Positions 1 to 5,596 of a stretch of DNA of 8,791 nt are shown in pieces. A program made the position numbers and the translations under genes. Origin of the DNA: Ruminococcaceae bacterium UBA7075. GTDB lineage: Bacteria > Bacillota > Clostridia > Oscillospirales > Acutalibacteraceae. Numbering within the stretch: the stretch's first letter is position 1; each line of letters begins with the position of its first letter. The notes beneath the pieces were generated by a model. The model saw only the letters and a program-made list of their open reading frames with translations. It ran no database searches and was not told where the DNA came from. Location: the NCBI GenBank assembly GCA_002493635.1, contig DKZL01000069.1, positions 1-8,791 of the forward strand. The letters run 5' to 3'.

Positions 1-10
1 TGTACTATTA

Positions 11-32
11 GGAACGACACGGGGGTCGTTCC
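11..32. repeat. GC-rich palindromic hairpin near the window edge
   Basis: An 8-bp perfect stem (GGAACGAC at 11-18, GTCGTTCC at 25-32) encloses a 6-base loop. It is much richer in G+C than the surrounding AT-rich DNA and has no T-run on either side, so it does not look like a simple terminator. It directly abuts the conserved left end of the dispersed repeat at 34-176 and may be part of a composite intergenic element. Its role is unknown. Confidence 0.6.
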
Positions 33-33
33 C

Positions 34-176
34 TACGAATTTTTATTAAAAGTTTTACTAAACCGCTAAACTATAATTTATCTTACTTATATAAGTTTGT
101 TATGAAATTAATCAAATTGCAGAAGTTAATCTTCTGGTTGCAACGACTGATATTAACTCAAACTTGTACAGCGGTA
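34..176 (+). repeat. dispersed intergenic repeat, copy R1
   Basis: This stretch matches the DNA between grpE and dnaK. TACGAA..TTTATTAAA (34-50) matches 3442-3458 at 15 of 17 positions. CTAAACTATAATTTA (66-80) is identical to 3473-3487. CTGATATTAACTCAAACTT (147-165) matches the reverse complement of 3282-3300 at 17 of 19. The inner part is bounded by a 6-bp inverted repeat, ACCGCT (62-67) and AGCGGT (170-175). It contains a hairpin, CAGAAG-TTAAT-CTTCTG (119-135). No transposase is nearby, so it resembles a small non-autonomous or REP-like element. The short open frames across it have no ribosome binding site and look like chance. Confidence 0.7.
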
Positions 177-197
177 AAAAAGCAGCCGGTGGGCTGC
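176..197 (-). terminator. possible intrinsic terminator, minus strand
   Basis: Read on the minus strand, GCAGCC-CACC-GGCTGC (6-bp GC-rich stem, 4-base loop) is followed at once by six U residues from the A-run at 176-181. It is the third terminator-like hairpin in a row downstream of the 49-residue membrane protein gene. It may end a short RNA starting inside 200-275, or be a backup terminator. Confidence 0.5.
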
Positions 198-220
198 GCC
201 TATCCGGGCAGACAGCACCA

Positions 221-242
221 TATAAAAAGCACACTTCTGTGC
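221..242 (-). terminator. possible weak intrinsic terminator, minus strand
   Basis: On the minus strand GCACA-GAAG-TGTGC is followed by UUUUUAUA. The stem is only 5 bp. An alternative longer-range pairing, CGGGCA with TGCCCG across the same segment, competes with it, so this could equally be part of a folded RNA. Confidence 0.3.
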
Positions 243-274
243 CCGACTGTTTTCGAGCAATTTCCTATAAAGTT

Positions 275-305
275 AAAAAAAGGCTGATCCTTTGGAACAG
301 CCTTT
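275..305 (-). terminator. intrinsic terminator of the 49-residue membrane protein gene
   Basis: On the minus strand AAAGGCTG (305-298) pairs with CAGCCTTT (286-279) around an 11-base loop. A run of U residues follows, from the A-run at 275-281. It begins 18 bases after the stop codon at 323-325, the expected place for the terminator of that small gene. On the plus strand the downstream side lacks a clean T-run, so it is probably one-directional. Confidence 0.75.
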
Positions 306-322
306 GTTCTTTCTTAAATAAA

Positions 323-472
323 TCATTCAATGGAGCTGTCGAGGTACTCCATAAGTTCCTCGTCATCCTTCTTTTGTTTATCCTTGACAATAAAGAATGC
401 TGTAAGAGCTGCTGAAATTGCGGCAACAGCGGAAATAATGCTGATAAGCAAAACCAGTTTCTTGTTCTTCAT
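323..472 (-). CDS. 49-residue single-pass membrane microprotein, function unknown
   Basis: This small gene encodes 49 residues: MKNKK, then a hydrophobic helix (about residues 6-29, rich in I, L, A, S, V), then a highly charged tail KDKQKKDDEELMEYLDSSIE. One membrane-spanning helix with a short charged, mostly acidic C-terminal tail is the natural reading; the lysines before the helix would favour an N-in, C-out orientation or a signal-anchor. I take it as real because it has a near-perfect ribosome binding site AAGGAGG (481-487) 8 bases before ATG, a sigma-A-like promoter upstream and an intrinsic terminator just after the stop. I do not recognise a family. It lies downstream of rpsT but behind that gene's terminator, so it is probably transcribed alone. 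Confidence 0.82.
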   Translation of the reverse strand: MKNKKLVLLISIISAVAAISAALTAFFIVKDKQKKDDEELMEYLDSSIE

Positions 473-537
473 AATTATGTCCTCCTTAAAGATTTATTTT
501 TACTATTTATTATATTATTGCATTGATATATAATTCT

Positions 538-565
538 ATTCTAACATTTTTTTAGAAAAAGTCAA
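538..565 (-). promoter_or_regulatory. sigma-A promoter of the 49-residue membrane protein gene
   Basis: On the minus strand TTGACT (565-560) and TAGAAT (543-538) are separated by 16 bases, close to the housekeeping consensus. Initiation would fall near 531, giving a leader of about 60 bases before the start codon at 472. The promoter sits directly behind the rpsT terminator. Confidence 0.6.
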
Positions 566-572
566 CAGAAAA

Positions 573-600
573 ACAAAAAAAGCAGAGATAATTCTCTGCT
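573..600 (-). terminator. intrinsic terminator of rpsT
   Basis: AGCAGAGA (581-588) and TCTCTGCT (593-600) form an 8-bp perfect stem with a 4-base loop. On the minus strand it is followed by UUUUUU-G-UUU. It starts 21 bases past the rpsT stop codon. A shorter T-run also exists on the plus side (601-603). Confidence 0.85.
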
Positions 601-620
601 TTTAAGCTAACAATTTTAAC

Positions 621-881
621 TTATGCTGATGCGTTAAGTCTTTTAGCAAGAGATGATTTGCTTCTTGCTGCTGTATTCTTGTGAAGAATACCCTTAGCTG
701 TTGCCTGGTCAATTTTCTTGATAGCAAGACGAACTGCCTCTGTTTTGTTGTCAGCATTAGTGTCAACTGCGTAATAAGCCTTCTTGATAGCTGTTCTCAA
801 AGCTGACTTTGTAGCCTTGTTTCTTGCTGTCTTTGTAGCGATAACCTTAACACGCTTTTTTGCAGATTTAATGTTTGGCAT
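621..881 (-). CDS. rpsT: 30S ribosomal protein S20
   Basis: S20 is a primary 16S rRNA-binding protein of the small ribosomal subunit. The 86-residue product begins MPNIKSAKKRVKV and is very rich in Lys, Ala and Arg. It shows family hallmarks: the basic N-terminal helix, SALRTAIKKA, and the C-terminal HKNTAARSKSSLAKRLN block. Length is typical for the family. The start is fixed by a strong ribosome binding site AAGGAGGTG (895-887), five bases from ATG. It is a single-gene unit with its own promoter and terminator. In Bacillus subtilis rpsT lies upstream of lepA-hemN-hrcA; here lepA and hemN are not between rpsT and hrcA, and rpsT points away from hrcA. Confidence 0.98.
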   Translation of the reverse strand: MPNIKSAKKRVKVIATKTARNKATKSALRTAIKKAYYAVDTNADNKTEAVRLAIKKIDQATAKGILHKNTAARSKSSLAKRLNASA

Positions 882-918
882 TGTCCCACCTCCTTAAAGT
901 AACGGTCATATGTCAATT

Positions 919-947
919 ATTTTAGCACAGAAGAATAAAAAAAGCAA
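919..947 (-). promoter_or_regulatory. promoter of rpsT
   Basis: On the minus strand TTGCTT (947-942) and TAAAAT (924-919) are 17 bases apart. A TGC directly precedes the -10 box, giving an extended -10. Initiation near 912 would leave a leader of about 30 bases. The assignment rests on motif match and position only. Confidence 0.55.
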
Positions 948-1065
948 GCATTTTTCAAAAAAAACTCGATTTTTCCGCAATTTTATTGCTTTTTTAATTT
1001 TCAGTAACCATATATTGTGGTGCAGTTTTTATTCAATACCATTGAGAAAAAATATTTTCTTAAAT

Positions 1066-1362
1066 TTATTCGTCTTTGCCGTTTTGGTTCAGAATTTTTT
1101 TGCGATAGATAAGGTAGGCAATAACAAGGATAACGGCAAATACGCCAAGCACCGCCTTGAAAATAATTCCCGGAGTGCCCTCAAACATTGCATAACCGCC
1201 AAAGGTACGCAACCCGTACCATACAGTCATAAACACAAAGAACAAAGCAAGCACAAGTGCTGTTGCGCCAAAGGTTTTTCGGTTTTTGACTGCGGTTGCA
1301 AACATCAGAATTGCAAGCACCGCCCAAAGATATACGTATATATTCTGCAAAAAGTCACTCAT
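1066..1362 (-). CDS. small three-helix membrane protein, function unknown
   Basis: The 98-residue product has three hydrophobic segments, about residues 8-25, 31-50 and 66-86, joined by short loops (KNRKT; RTFGGYAMFEGTPG) and a basic C-terminal tail RKKILNQNGKDE. It is an integral membrane protein by composition; I recognise no family or catalytic motif. ATG at 1362 is preceded by a modest AGGGA (1372-1368) five bases upstream. A perfect consensus promoter lies about 100 bases upstream. It is divergent from hrcA, and the CIRCE operator is more than 100 bp behind its promoter, so heat-shock control is unlikely. Downstream, 1040-1062 has only a weak AT-rich hairpin, so its terminator is uncertain. 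A 164-residue plus-strand frame covers the same DNA but lacks a ribosome binding site and reads as a shadow. Confidence 0.8.
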   Translation of the reverse strand: MSDFLQNIYVYLWAVLAILMFATAVKNRKTFGATALVLALFFVFMTVWYGLRTFGGYAMFEGTPGIIFKAVLGVFAVILVIAYLIYRKKILNQNGKDE

Positions 1363-1469
1363 TTTTATCCCTGCTTAATAAGTTTTGCTTATATAAATTT
1401 ATAATCTCCGCTGTTTTTAATAAAATAAGTCTATAATATAATCAGTTTACATAAAGAGGTAATAATTGT

Positions 1470-1498
1470 ATTATATTAAAACAAGCGGGGTGTGTCAA
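1470..1498 (-). promoter_or_regulatory. perfect-consensus sigma-A promoter of the 98-residue membrane protein
   Basis: On the minus strand TTGACA (1498-1493) and TATAAT (1475-1470) are separated by exactly 17 bases, a full match to the housekeeping consensus. Initiation near 1463 gives a leader of about 100 bases before the start codon at 1362. No riboswitch is evident in that AT-rich leader. Confidence 0.8.
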
Positions 1499-1558
1499 TG
1501 CAAAAGTGTGAACAGCAGGTGAAATTTTTAAAATAATCAAAAAATTTCAAAAAATCCC

Positions 1559-1587
1559 TTGACTTTTTCTGACTTTGATATTATATT
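1559..1587 (+). promoter_or_regulatory. sigma-A promoter of the hrcA heat-shock operon
   Basis: TTGACT (1559-1564) and TATATT (1582-1587) are 17 bases apart. Initiation is expected near 1594, just before the CIRCE operator at 1601. This is the usual class I heat-shock layout: a vegetative promoter blocked by HrcA rather than an alternative sigma factor. Confidence 0.85.
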
Positions 1588-1600
1588 AGAAATATAGCAG

Positions 1601-1627
1601 TTAGCACTCGACGCTCGAGAGTGCTAA
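1601..1627 (+). promoter_or_regulatory. CIRCE operator (HrcA binding site)
   Basis: TTAGCACTC (1601-1609), nine spacer bases and GAGTGCTAA (1619-1627) match the canonical CIRCE inverted repeat exactly. It lies within the predicted hrcA leader, immediately downstream of the promoter, so bound HrcA would block transcription and its own synthesis. This is the only CIRCE seen in the window; none precedes dnaK or dnaJ. Confidence 0.97.
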
Positions 1628-1652
1628 ATTCAGCAAAACCGAGGTGAACGGT

Positions 1653-2681
1653 ATGGAGCTGGCTGCAAGGAAACAAAAAATACTAACGGCAGTTATTGAG
1701 AATTACATCAGCACAGGCGAGCCTGTCGGTTCAAAAACGCTTATAGAAAAAGCGGGGCTTGATGTATCGTCGGCAACCGTTCGCAACGAAATGGTTGATT
1801 TGACAAGCCGGGGCTATCTTGTTCAGCCGCACACTTCGGCAGGACGAATCCCTACCGAGCAGGGCTACCGCTATTATGTTGATAATGTAATGAGCGTGCC
1901 GCCTGTGTCAAACGAGGGCAGGGATTTTATTGAATCAAGGCTATACGAGAATGCCGACTCGCCCGAGAGCATTCTTAAGACGGCAACAGACCTGATTTCA
2001 GAGCTTACGGACTGCACGGCTTTTGCCACAACACCGAACGGCGAGAACAGCCGAATCCGCAAAATAAGTTTTGTGCAGACGGGTGCTCACACTGCAATGG
2101 CGGTGCTGATAGCCTCAAACGGTATAATCAAAACCAAGCTTTTCAGATGCGAGTTTATTATAACTCCCGAAATTCTCGAAATTTTTGACAAGGCGCTCAA
2201 TGAGCTTTGTGCGGGTGTCAGGCTTTCGTCTATAAATCAGCCGTTCATTCAATCTGCGGCGGCAAGATTCGGAGAGCTTTCGCTCTTTATGCCCGGCGTG
2301 CTTATGGCAATCAAGGAGGCGGCTCTTAGTGCAGAGCAGGTCAGTGTTTGCAGAAGCGGAATGACGAAGCTGCTTTTTATGACGCAAATTAATGCGGTGG
2401 CAATACGCAGACTTGTTGAATTCCTCAAAAATGACCACGATGTTGCAAGCTTGTTTGAAAGACAGCCAATAGATACAACTATTACAATCGGCAGTGAAAA
2501 CAGCCGTGTGGAGCTTGTTTCAAGCTCGCTGGTGACAACACGTTATTTTGTTGACGGCAACCCGTCGGGAGTGCTTGCAGTGGTCGGGCCGGTGAGAATG
2601 AACTACACACGAACAATTTCGATTCTTGAATGCGTGTCAGAGTGTGCAGGCTCAATAATTAGTGAACTAATTGAAATTTAA
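1653..2681 (+). CDS. hrcA: heat-inducible transcription repressor HrcA
   Basis: HrcA binds CIRCE as a dimer and represses the class I heat-shock genes; in known systems its folding depends on GroEL, which couples repression to protein-folding load. The 342-residue product begins MELAARKQKILTAVIENYIS. It has the N-terminal winged helix-turn-helix, with SSATVRNEMVDL (39-50) as recognition region and HTSAGRIPTEQGYRYYVD (60-77) as wing and linker. The C-terminal GVLAVVGPVRMNYTR block is typical. Length is normal. The start is ATG at 1653 because GAGGTGA (1641-1647) lies five bases before it; the in-frame GTG at 1644 is inside that ribosome binding site. It is first in the operon and autoregulated by CIRCE. 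Confidence 0.97.
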   Translation: MELAARKQKILTAVIENYISTGEPVGSKTLIEKAGLDVSSATVRNEMVDLTSRGYLVQPHTSAGRIPTEQGYRYYVDNVMSVPPVSNEGRDFIESRLYENADSPESILKTATDLISELTDCTAFATTPNGENSRIRKISFVQTGAHTAMAVLIASNGIIKTKLFRCEFIITPEILEIFDKALNELCAGVRLSSINQPFIQSAAARFGELSLFMPGVLMAIKEAALSAEQVSVCRSGMTKLLFMTQINAVAIRRLVEFLKNDHDVASLFERQPIDTTITIGSENSRVELVSSSLVTTRYFVDGNPSGVLAVVGPVRMNYTRTISILECVSECAGSIISELIEI

Positions 2682-2698
2682 ATATAATGGAGGATGTT

Positions 2699-3265
2699 AT
2701 GTCAAAGGAAAAGACAGAACAGAAGGAAAATACCAAGGCTCCTGAAGAAAAGGCTGAGAATCCGGAGGAAACTCCGCCTGAAACAGCCGAAGAGGGTCAA
2801 CAGGAAGAGACAAAGGAAAGTCCCGAGAATGCACTTGAAAAAGAAGTTGCCGCTTGGAAAGACAAATATATGCGTCTTGCGGCGGAATATGACAACTATC
2901 GCAAGCGCACATCAAATGAAAAGCTGTCAATTTATGATGACGCCACAGCAAAGGCGGTAACAGAACTTTTGCCTGTTGCCGACAGTATGCAGATGGCACT
3001 TGCAAATCTCAAGGACAGCGACCCCGAGATTCTGAAAGGAATAGAGCTTGTTTCAAACCAGCTTAACAAATCCTTTGAAAAACTCAAGGTTGAGGGCTAC
3101 GGCGAAATCGGCGACAGCTTTGACCCGAATCTGCATAATGCAATTTCAAAGGTTGAAAGCGAAGAGCTGGGCGAAAATCAGCTTGCGCAGATTTTCCAGA
3201 GAGGTTACAAAATCGGCGATAAAATCATTCGCCACGCAATGGTTCAGGTTGCAAACTGCGATTAA
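2699..3265 (+). CDS. grpE: nucleotide exchange factor GrpE
   Basis: GrpE releases ADP from DnaK and so sets the speed of the Hsp70 cycle; it acts in the cytoplasm as a dimer. The 188-residue product has a low-complexity acidic N-terminus (residues 1-47, rich in E, K, P), then the long coiled-coil with RLAAEYDNYRKR (59-70) and TELLPVADSM, and the beta-wing domain with GDSFDPNLHNAI (138-149) and GYKIGDKIIRHAMVQV (169-184). All are family signatures. ATG at 2699 is chosen because GGAGG (2689-2693) lies five bases upstream; the in-frame ATG at 2687 overlaps that site. It follows hrcA by 17 bp and must share its promoter. No terminator follows it before the repeat-filled gap to dnaK. Confidence 0.97.
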   Translation: MSKEKTEQKENTKAPEEKAENPEETPPETAEEGQQEETKESPENALEKEVAAWKDKYMRLAAEYDNYRKRTSNEKLSIYDDATAKAVTELLPVADSMQMALANLKDSDPEILKGIELVSNQLNKSFEKLKVEGYGEIGDSFDPNLHNAISKVESEELGENQLAQIFQRGYKIGDKIIRHAMVQVANCD

Positions 3266-3271
3266 TTTTTA

Positions 3272-3325
3272 GACGCTCCCTAAGTTTGAGTTAAAATCTG
3301 ACCTTGCGACCCGAAGATTTTTCTG
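3272..3325 (-). repeat. dispersed repeat, partial inverted copy R2a
   Basis: Read on the minus strand this is the 3' end of the repeat family. CAGATTTTAACTCAAACTT (3300-3282) matches R1 at 147-165 in 17 of 19 positions. It is followed by the family's AGCG...TAAAAA-type terminus (3276-3267 region). The 5' half of the element is missing; the unit abuts the end of the next inverted copy at 3326. It begins only a few bases after the grpE stop codon. Confidence 0.6.
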
Positions 3326-3439
3326 TCCGCTATATAAGTTTAGTTTGATTTATAGTGCAGTATCCCGAAGATGTACTTCGGATGTATGGTAAATATCATA
3401 ACTCACTTTTATAAGTCAGCTAAATTAATGTTTAGCGGT
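3326..3439 (-). repeat. dispersed repeat, inverted copy R2b
   Basis: On the minus strand this copy runs from ACCGCTAAAC (3439-3430) to AGCGGA (3331-3326). Its termini form a near-perfect inverted repeat, like R1 (62-67 and 170-175). The middle carries a perfect hairpin, CCGAAG-ATGTA-CTTCGG (3365-3381). Bases differ from the other copies within the stem, yet pairing is kept, which suggests that the fold matters. It faces the two plus-strand copies that follow. Confidence 0.65.
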
Positions 3440-3441
3440 TA

Positions 3442-3595
3442 TACGAACCTTTATTAAACAATAAAACATCATCTAAACTATAATTTAACTTAGATAAGTG
3501 ATAAGTGAATTATGATGTTCATCAAACAACCTGAGTATACCTTCGGGATACAATTGTTTTATATAAAACAAACTTATGTAGCGTTAGAAAAATGA
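3442..3595 (+). repeat. dispersed repeat, copy R3 with UUCG-type hairpin
   Basis: The left half (3442-3487) matches R1 from 34 to 80, including 15 identical bases CTAAACTATAATTTA. The right half (3515-3595) is the first unit of an 81-bp direct repeat whose second unit is 3596-3677. Inside are GTATACC-TTCG-GGATAC (3535-3551, one bulged A), which would make a very stable UUCG-capped hairpin in RNA, and a perfect 18-bp palindrome at 3554-3571. It ends in GCGTTAGAAAAA (3581-3592), the family terminus. Confidence 0.75.
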
Positions 3596-3677
3596 ATGTT
3601 CATCAAACAACCTGAGTATACCTTCGGGATACAACGGTTTCATATAAAAACAAATTTATATAGCGTTAGAAAAAAAT
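3596..3677 (+). repeat. dispersed repeat, partial copy R4 (direct repeat of R3)
   Basis: The first 39 bases (3596-3634) are identical to 3515-3553, including the UUCG-capped hairpin (3616-3632). The rest has diverged, losing the palindrome of R3, but it keeps the terminus GCGTTAGAAAAA (3663-3674). The identity shows a recent tandem duplication with an 81-bp period. The unit ends about 16 bases before the dnaK ribosome binding site, so it lies in the dnaK 5' untranslated region. Confidence 0.8.
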
Positions 3678-3705
3678 AGCGTGATAAAAAATGGAGGAAA
3701 AAATT

Positions 3706-5550
3706 ATGGCAAAGACAATAGGTATAGATTTAGGTACAACAAACTCTTGCGTAGCAGTTATAGAGGGCGGCGAGCCTGTCGTTATCGCTAACGCTGAAGG
3801 CGCAAGAACAACACCGTCAGTTGTTGCATTTTCAAAAGACGGCGAAAGAATGGTAGGTCAGGTAGCAAAACGTCAGGCTATCACAAACCCGGACAAAACA
3901 GTTTCTTCAATCAAAAGAGAAATGGGTACTTCCTACAAGGTAACAATCGACGGCAAGAGCTACACTCCGCAGGAAATTTCAGCAATGATTTTGCAGAAGT
4001 TAAAGGCTGATGCAGAAGCTTATCTCGGCGAAACAGTAACACAGGCTGTTATCACAGTTCCTGCTTACTTTACAGACGCACAGCGTCAGGCTACAAAGGA
4101 CGCAGGTAAGATTGCAGGTCTTGATGTTAAGAGAATTATCAACGAGCCTACAGCAGCTGCTCTTTCTTACGGTGTAGATAAAGAAAATGACCAGAAGGTT
4201 ATGGTATATGACCTCGGCGGTGGTACATTCGATGTATCTATCATTGAAATGGGCGACGGCGTTCAGGAAGTTCTTGCAACAGCAGGTAACAATCGTCTTG
4301 GCGGCGACGACTTTGATAAGAGAATCATCGACTGGATGGTTGCTTCATTCAAAACAGAAACAGGCATTGACCTTTCAAGCGATAAAATGGCTATGCAGAG
4401 ATTAAAGGAAGCTGCTGAAAAGGCTAAGATTGAACTTTCAGGTGTTACAACCTCATCAATTAACCTTCCGTTCATCACAGCTGACCAGACAGGTCCTAAG
4501 CACCTTGACCTCACACTCACAAGAGCAAAGTTTGACGAGCTTACAGCTGATTTGGTTGAAGCTACAATGGGTCCTGTTCGTTCTGCACTTTCAGACTCAG
4601 GCTTGCAGATCGGACAGATTGACAAGGTATTGATGGTAGGCGGTTCTTCAAGAATCCCTGCTGTTCAGGAAGCTGTTAAAAAGCTCATCGGCAAAGAGCC
4701 GTTTAAGGGCATCAACCCTGATGAATGCGTTGCTATCGGCGCATCAATTCAGGCTGGTGTACTCGGCGGCGAAGTTGACGGACTTCTCCTCCTCGACGTT
4801 ACTCCGCTTTCACTCGGCGTTGAAACAATGGGCGGCGTAATGACAAAGATTATCGAGAGAAACACAACAATCCCTACAAAGAAAAGCCAGATTTTCTCAA
4901 CTGCTGCCGATAATCAGACACAGGTTGAAATCAATGTTCTTCAGGGTGAGCGTGAGTTTGCACGTGACAACAAGCAGCTCGGCTTATTCGCTCTTACAGG
5001 AATCGCTCCTGCAATGAGAGGTGTTCCTCAGATTGAGGTTACATTTGATATTGATGCAAACGGTATCGTAAATGTTTCTGCAAAGGACCTTGGCACAGGT
5101 AAGGAGCAGAAGATTCAGATTCAGAACACAACATCAATGAGCAAGGACGATATTGACAAGGCTGTAAAAGAGGCAGAGCAGTTTGCCGCTGAAGATAAAA
5201 AACGCCGTGAAGAGGTTGACGCAAAGAACGAGGCTGAAAACCTTGTTTATCAGGCAGAAAAGCTCGTAAACGAGAACGGTGACAAACTTCCGCAGGAAGA
5301 CAAGGACGCAATCAACACAAAGATTGCCGCTGCAAAAGAGGCAAACTCAAAGGGCGACCTTGAGCTTATCAAGACAGCAAAGGACGAATTGCAGAAGGCA
5401 CTTTATGATGTATCTGCAAAGCTATATCAGCAGGCAGCTCCGCAGGGCGACCCTCAGCAGGGTGCTCCTGATATGGGCGGTGCACAGCCAAACAACGGTG
5501 ACCCGAATGTTTATGACGCTGACTTCAAGGATGTTGACGATAACAACTAA
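3706..5550 (+). CDS. dnaK: chaperone DnaK (Hsp70)
   Basis: DnaK is the ATP-driven Hsp70 that binds exposed hydrophobic segments of client proteins in the cytoplasm, with DnaJ and GrpE as partners. The 614-residue product has phosphate motif 1 IGIDLGTTNS (5-14), motif 2 DLGGGTFDVS (169-178), the adenosine motif VLMVGGSSRIPAVQ (308-321), the hydrophobic linker DGLLLLDVTPLS (358-369), the substrate-binding beta domain and the helical lid. The QG-, P- and N-rich C-terminus ends in DADFKDVDDNN. The segment SSIKREMGTSYKV lacks the insertion seen in proteobacterial DnaK, the Gram-positive form. ATG at 3706 has GGAGG (3693-3697) eight bases upstream; the in-frame ATG at 3691 overlaps that site and would add five odd residues. 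A 440-bp repeat-filled leader separates it from grpE and a strong terminator follows. Confidence 0.99.
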   Translation: MAKTIGIDLGTTNSCVAVIEGGEPVVIANAEGARTTPSVVAFSKDGERMVGQVAKRQAITNPDKTVSSIKREMGTSYKVTIDGKSYTPQEISAMILQKLKADAEAYLGETVTQAVITVPAYFTDAQRQATKDAGKIAGLDVKRIINEPTAAALSYGVDKENDQKVMVYDLGGGTFDVSIIEMGDGVQEVLATAGNNRLGGDDFDKRIIDWMVASFKTETGIDLSSDKMAMQRLKEAAEKAKIELSGVTTSSINLPFITADQTGPKHLDLTLTRAKFDELTADLVEATMGPVRSALSDSGLQIGQIDKVLMVGGSSRIPAVQEAVKKLIGKEPFKGINPDECVAIGASIQAGVLGGEVDGLLLLDVTPLSLGVETMGGVMTKIIERNTTIPTKKSQIFSTAADNQTQVEINVLQGEREFARDNKQLGLFALTGIAPAMRGVPQIEVTFDIDANGIVNVSAKDLGTGKEQKIQIQNTTSMSKDDIDKAVKEAEQFAAEDKKRREEVDAKNEAENLVYQAEKLVNENGDKLPQEDKDAINTKIAAAKEANSKGDLELIKTAKDELQKALYDVSAKLYQQAAPQGDPQQGAPDMGGAQPNNGDPNVYDADFKDVDDNN

Positions 5551-5564
5551 TATGTGGTAAAATT

Positions 5565-5596
5565 ATGGGGAGCTGTAAAAGCGGCTCCCCATTTTT
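5565..5596 (+). terminator. intrinsic terminator after dnaK
   Basis: ATGGGGAGC (5565-5573) and GCTCCCCAT (5584-5592) form a 9-bp perfect, GC-rich stem with a 10-base loop, followed by a T-run (5592-5596). It starts 14 bases after the dnaK stop. It should end most transcripts coming from the CIRCE promoter, leaving dnaJ dependent on read-through or its own promoter. Confidence 0.88.

Noticed and set aside
102..533. Three overlapping short plus-strand frames (102-287, 164-415, 330-533)
   Set aside because: They cross repeat copy R1, the minus-strand hairpins and the 49-residue minus-strand gene. None has a ribosome binding site.
910..1404. 164-residue plus-strand open frame
   Set aside because: It overlaps the 98-residue minus-strand membrane gene and the rpsT promoter, has no ribosome binding site, and its product is a Lys/Cys/His-rich sequence with no plausible domain. 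It is an antisense shadow.
1644..1652. GTG at 1644 as the hrcA start
   Set aside because: The GTG is part of the GAGGTGA ribosome binding site for the ATG at 1653, and HrcA proteins normally begin at the equivalent of that ATG.
2115..2438. Minus-strand frame inside hrcA, and similar frames inside grpE, dnaK and dnaJ
   Set aside because: All lie wholly within well-supported genes in other frames, show no ribosome binding sites or recognisable motifs, and are shadows.
3515..3676. Paired 26-27-codon frames starting MFIKQPEYTF in the two tandem repeat units
   Set aside because: The start of each lacks a ribosome binding site, the second halves diverge by frame-changing indels, and the family has the same shape elsewhere without this frame. 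The conservation is at DNA or RNA level.
3480..3705. An internal promoter or second CIRCE ahead of dnaK
   Set aside because: TATAAT occurs at 3479-3484 within the repeat, but no acceptable -35 box lies 16-18 bases upstream, and no TTAGCACTC/GAGTGCTAA pair is present.
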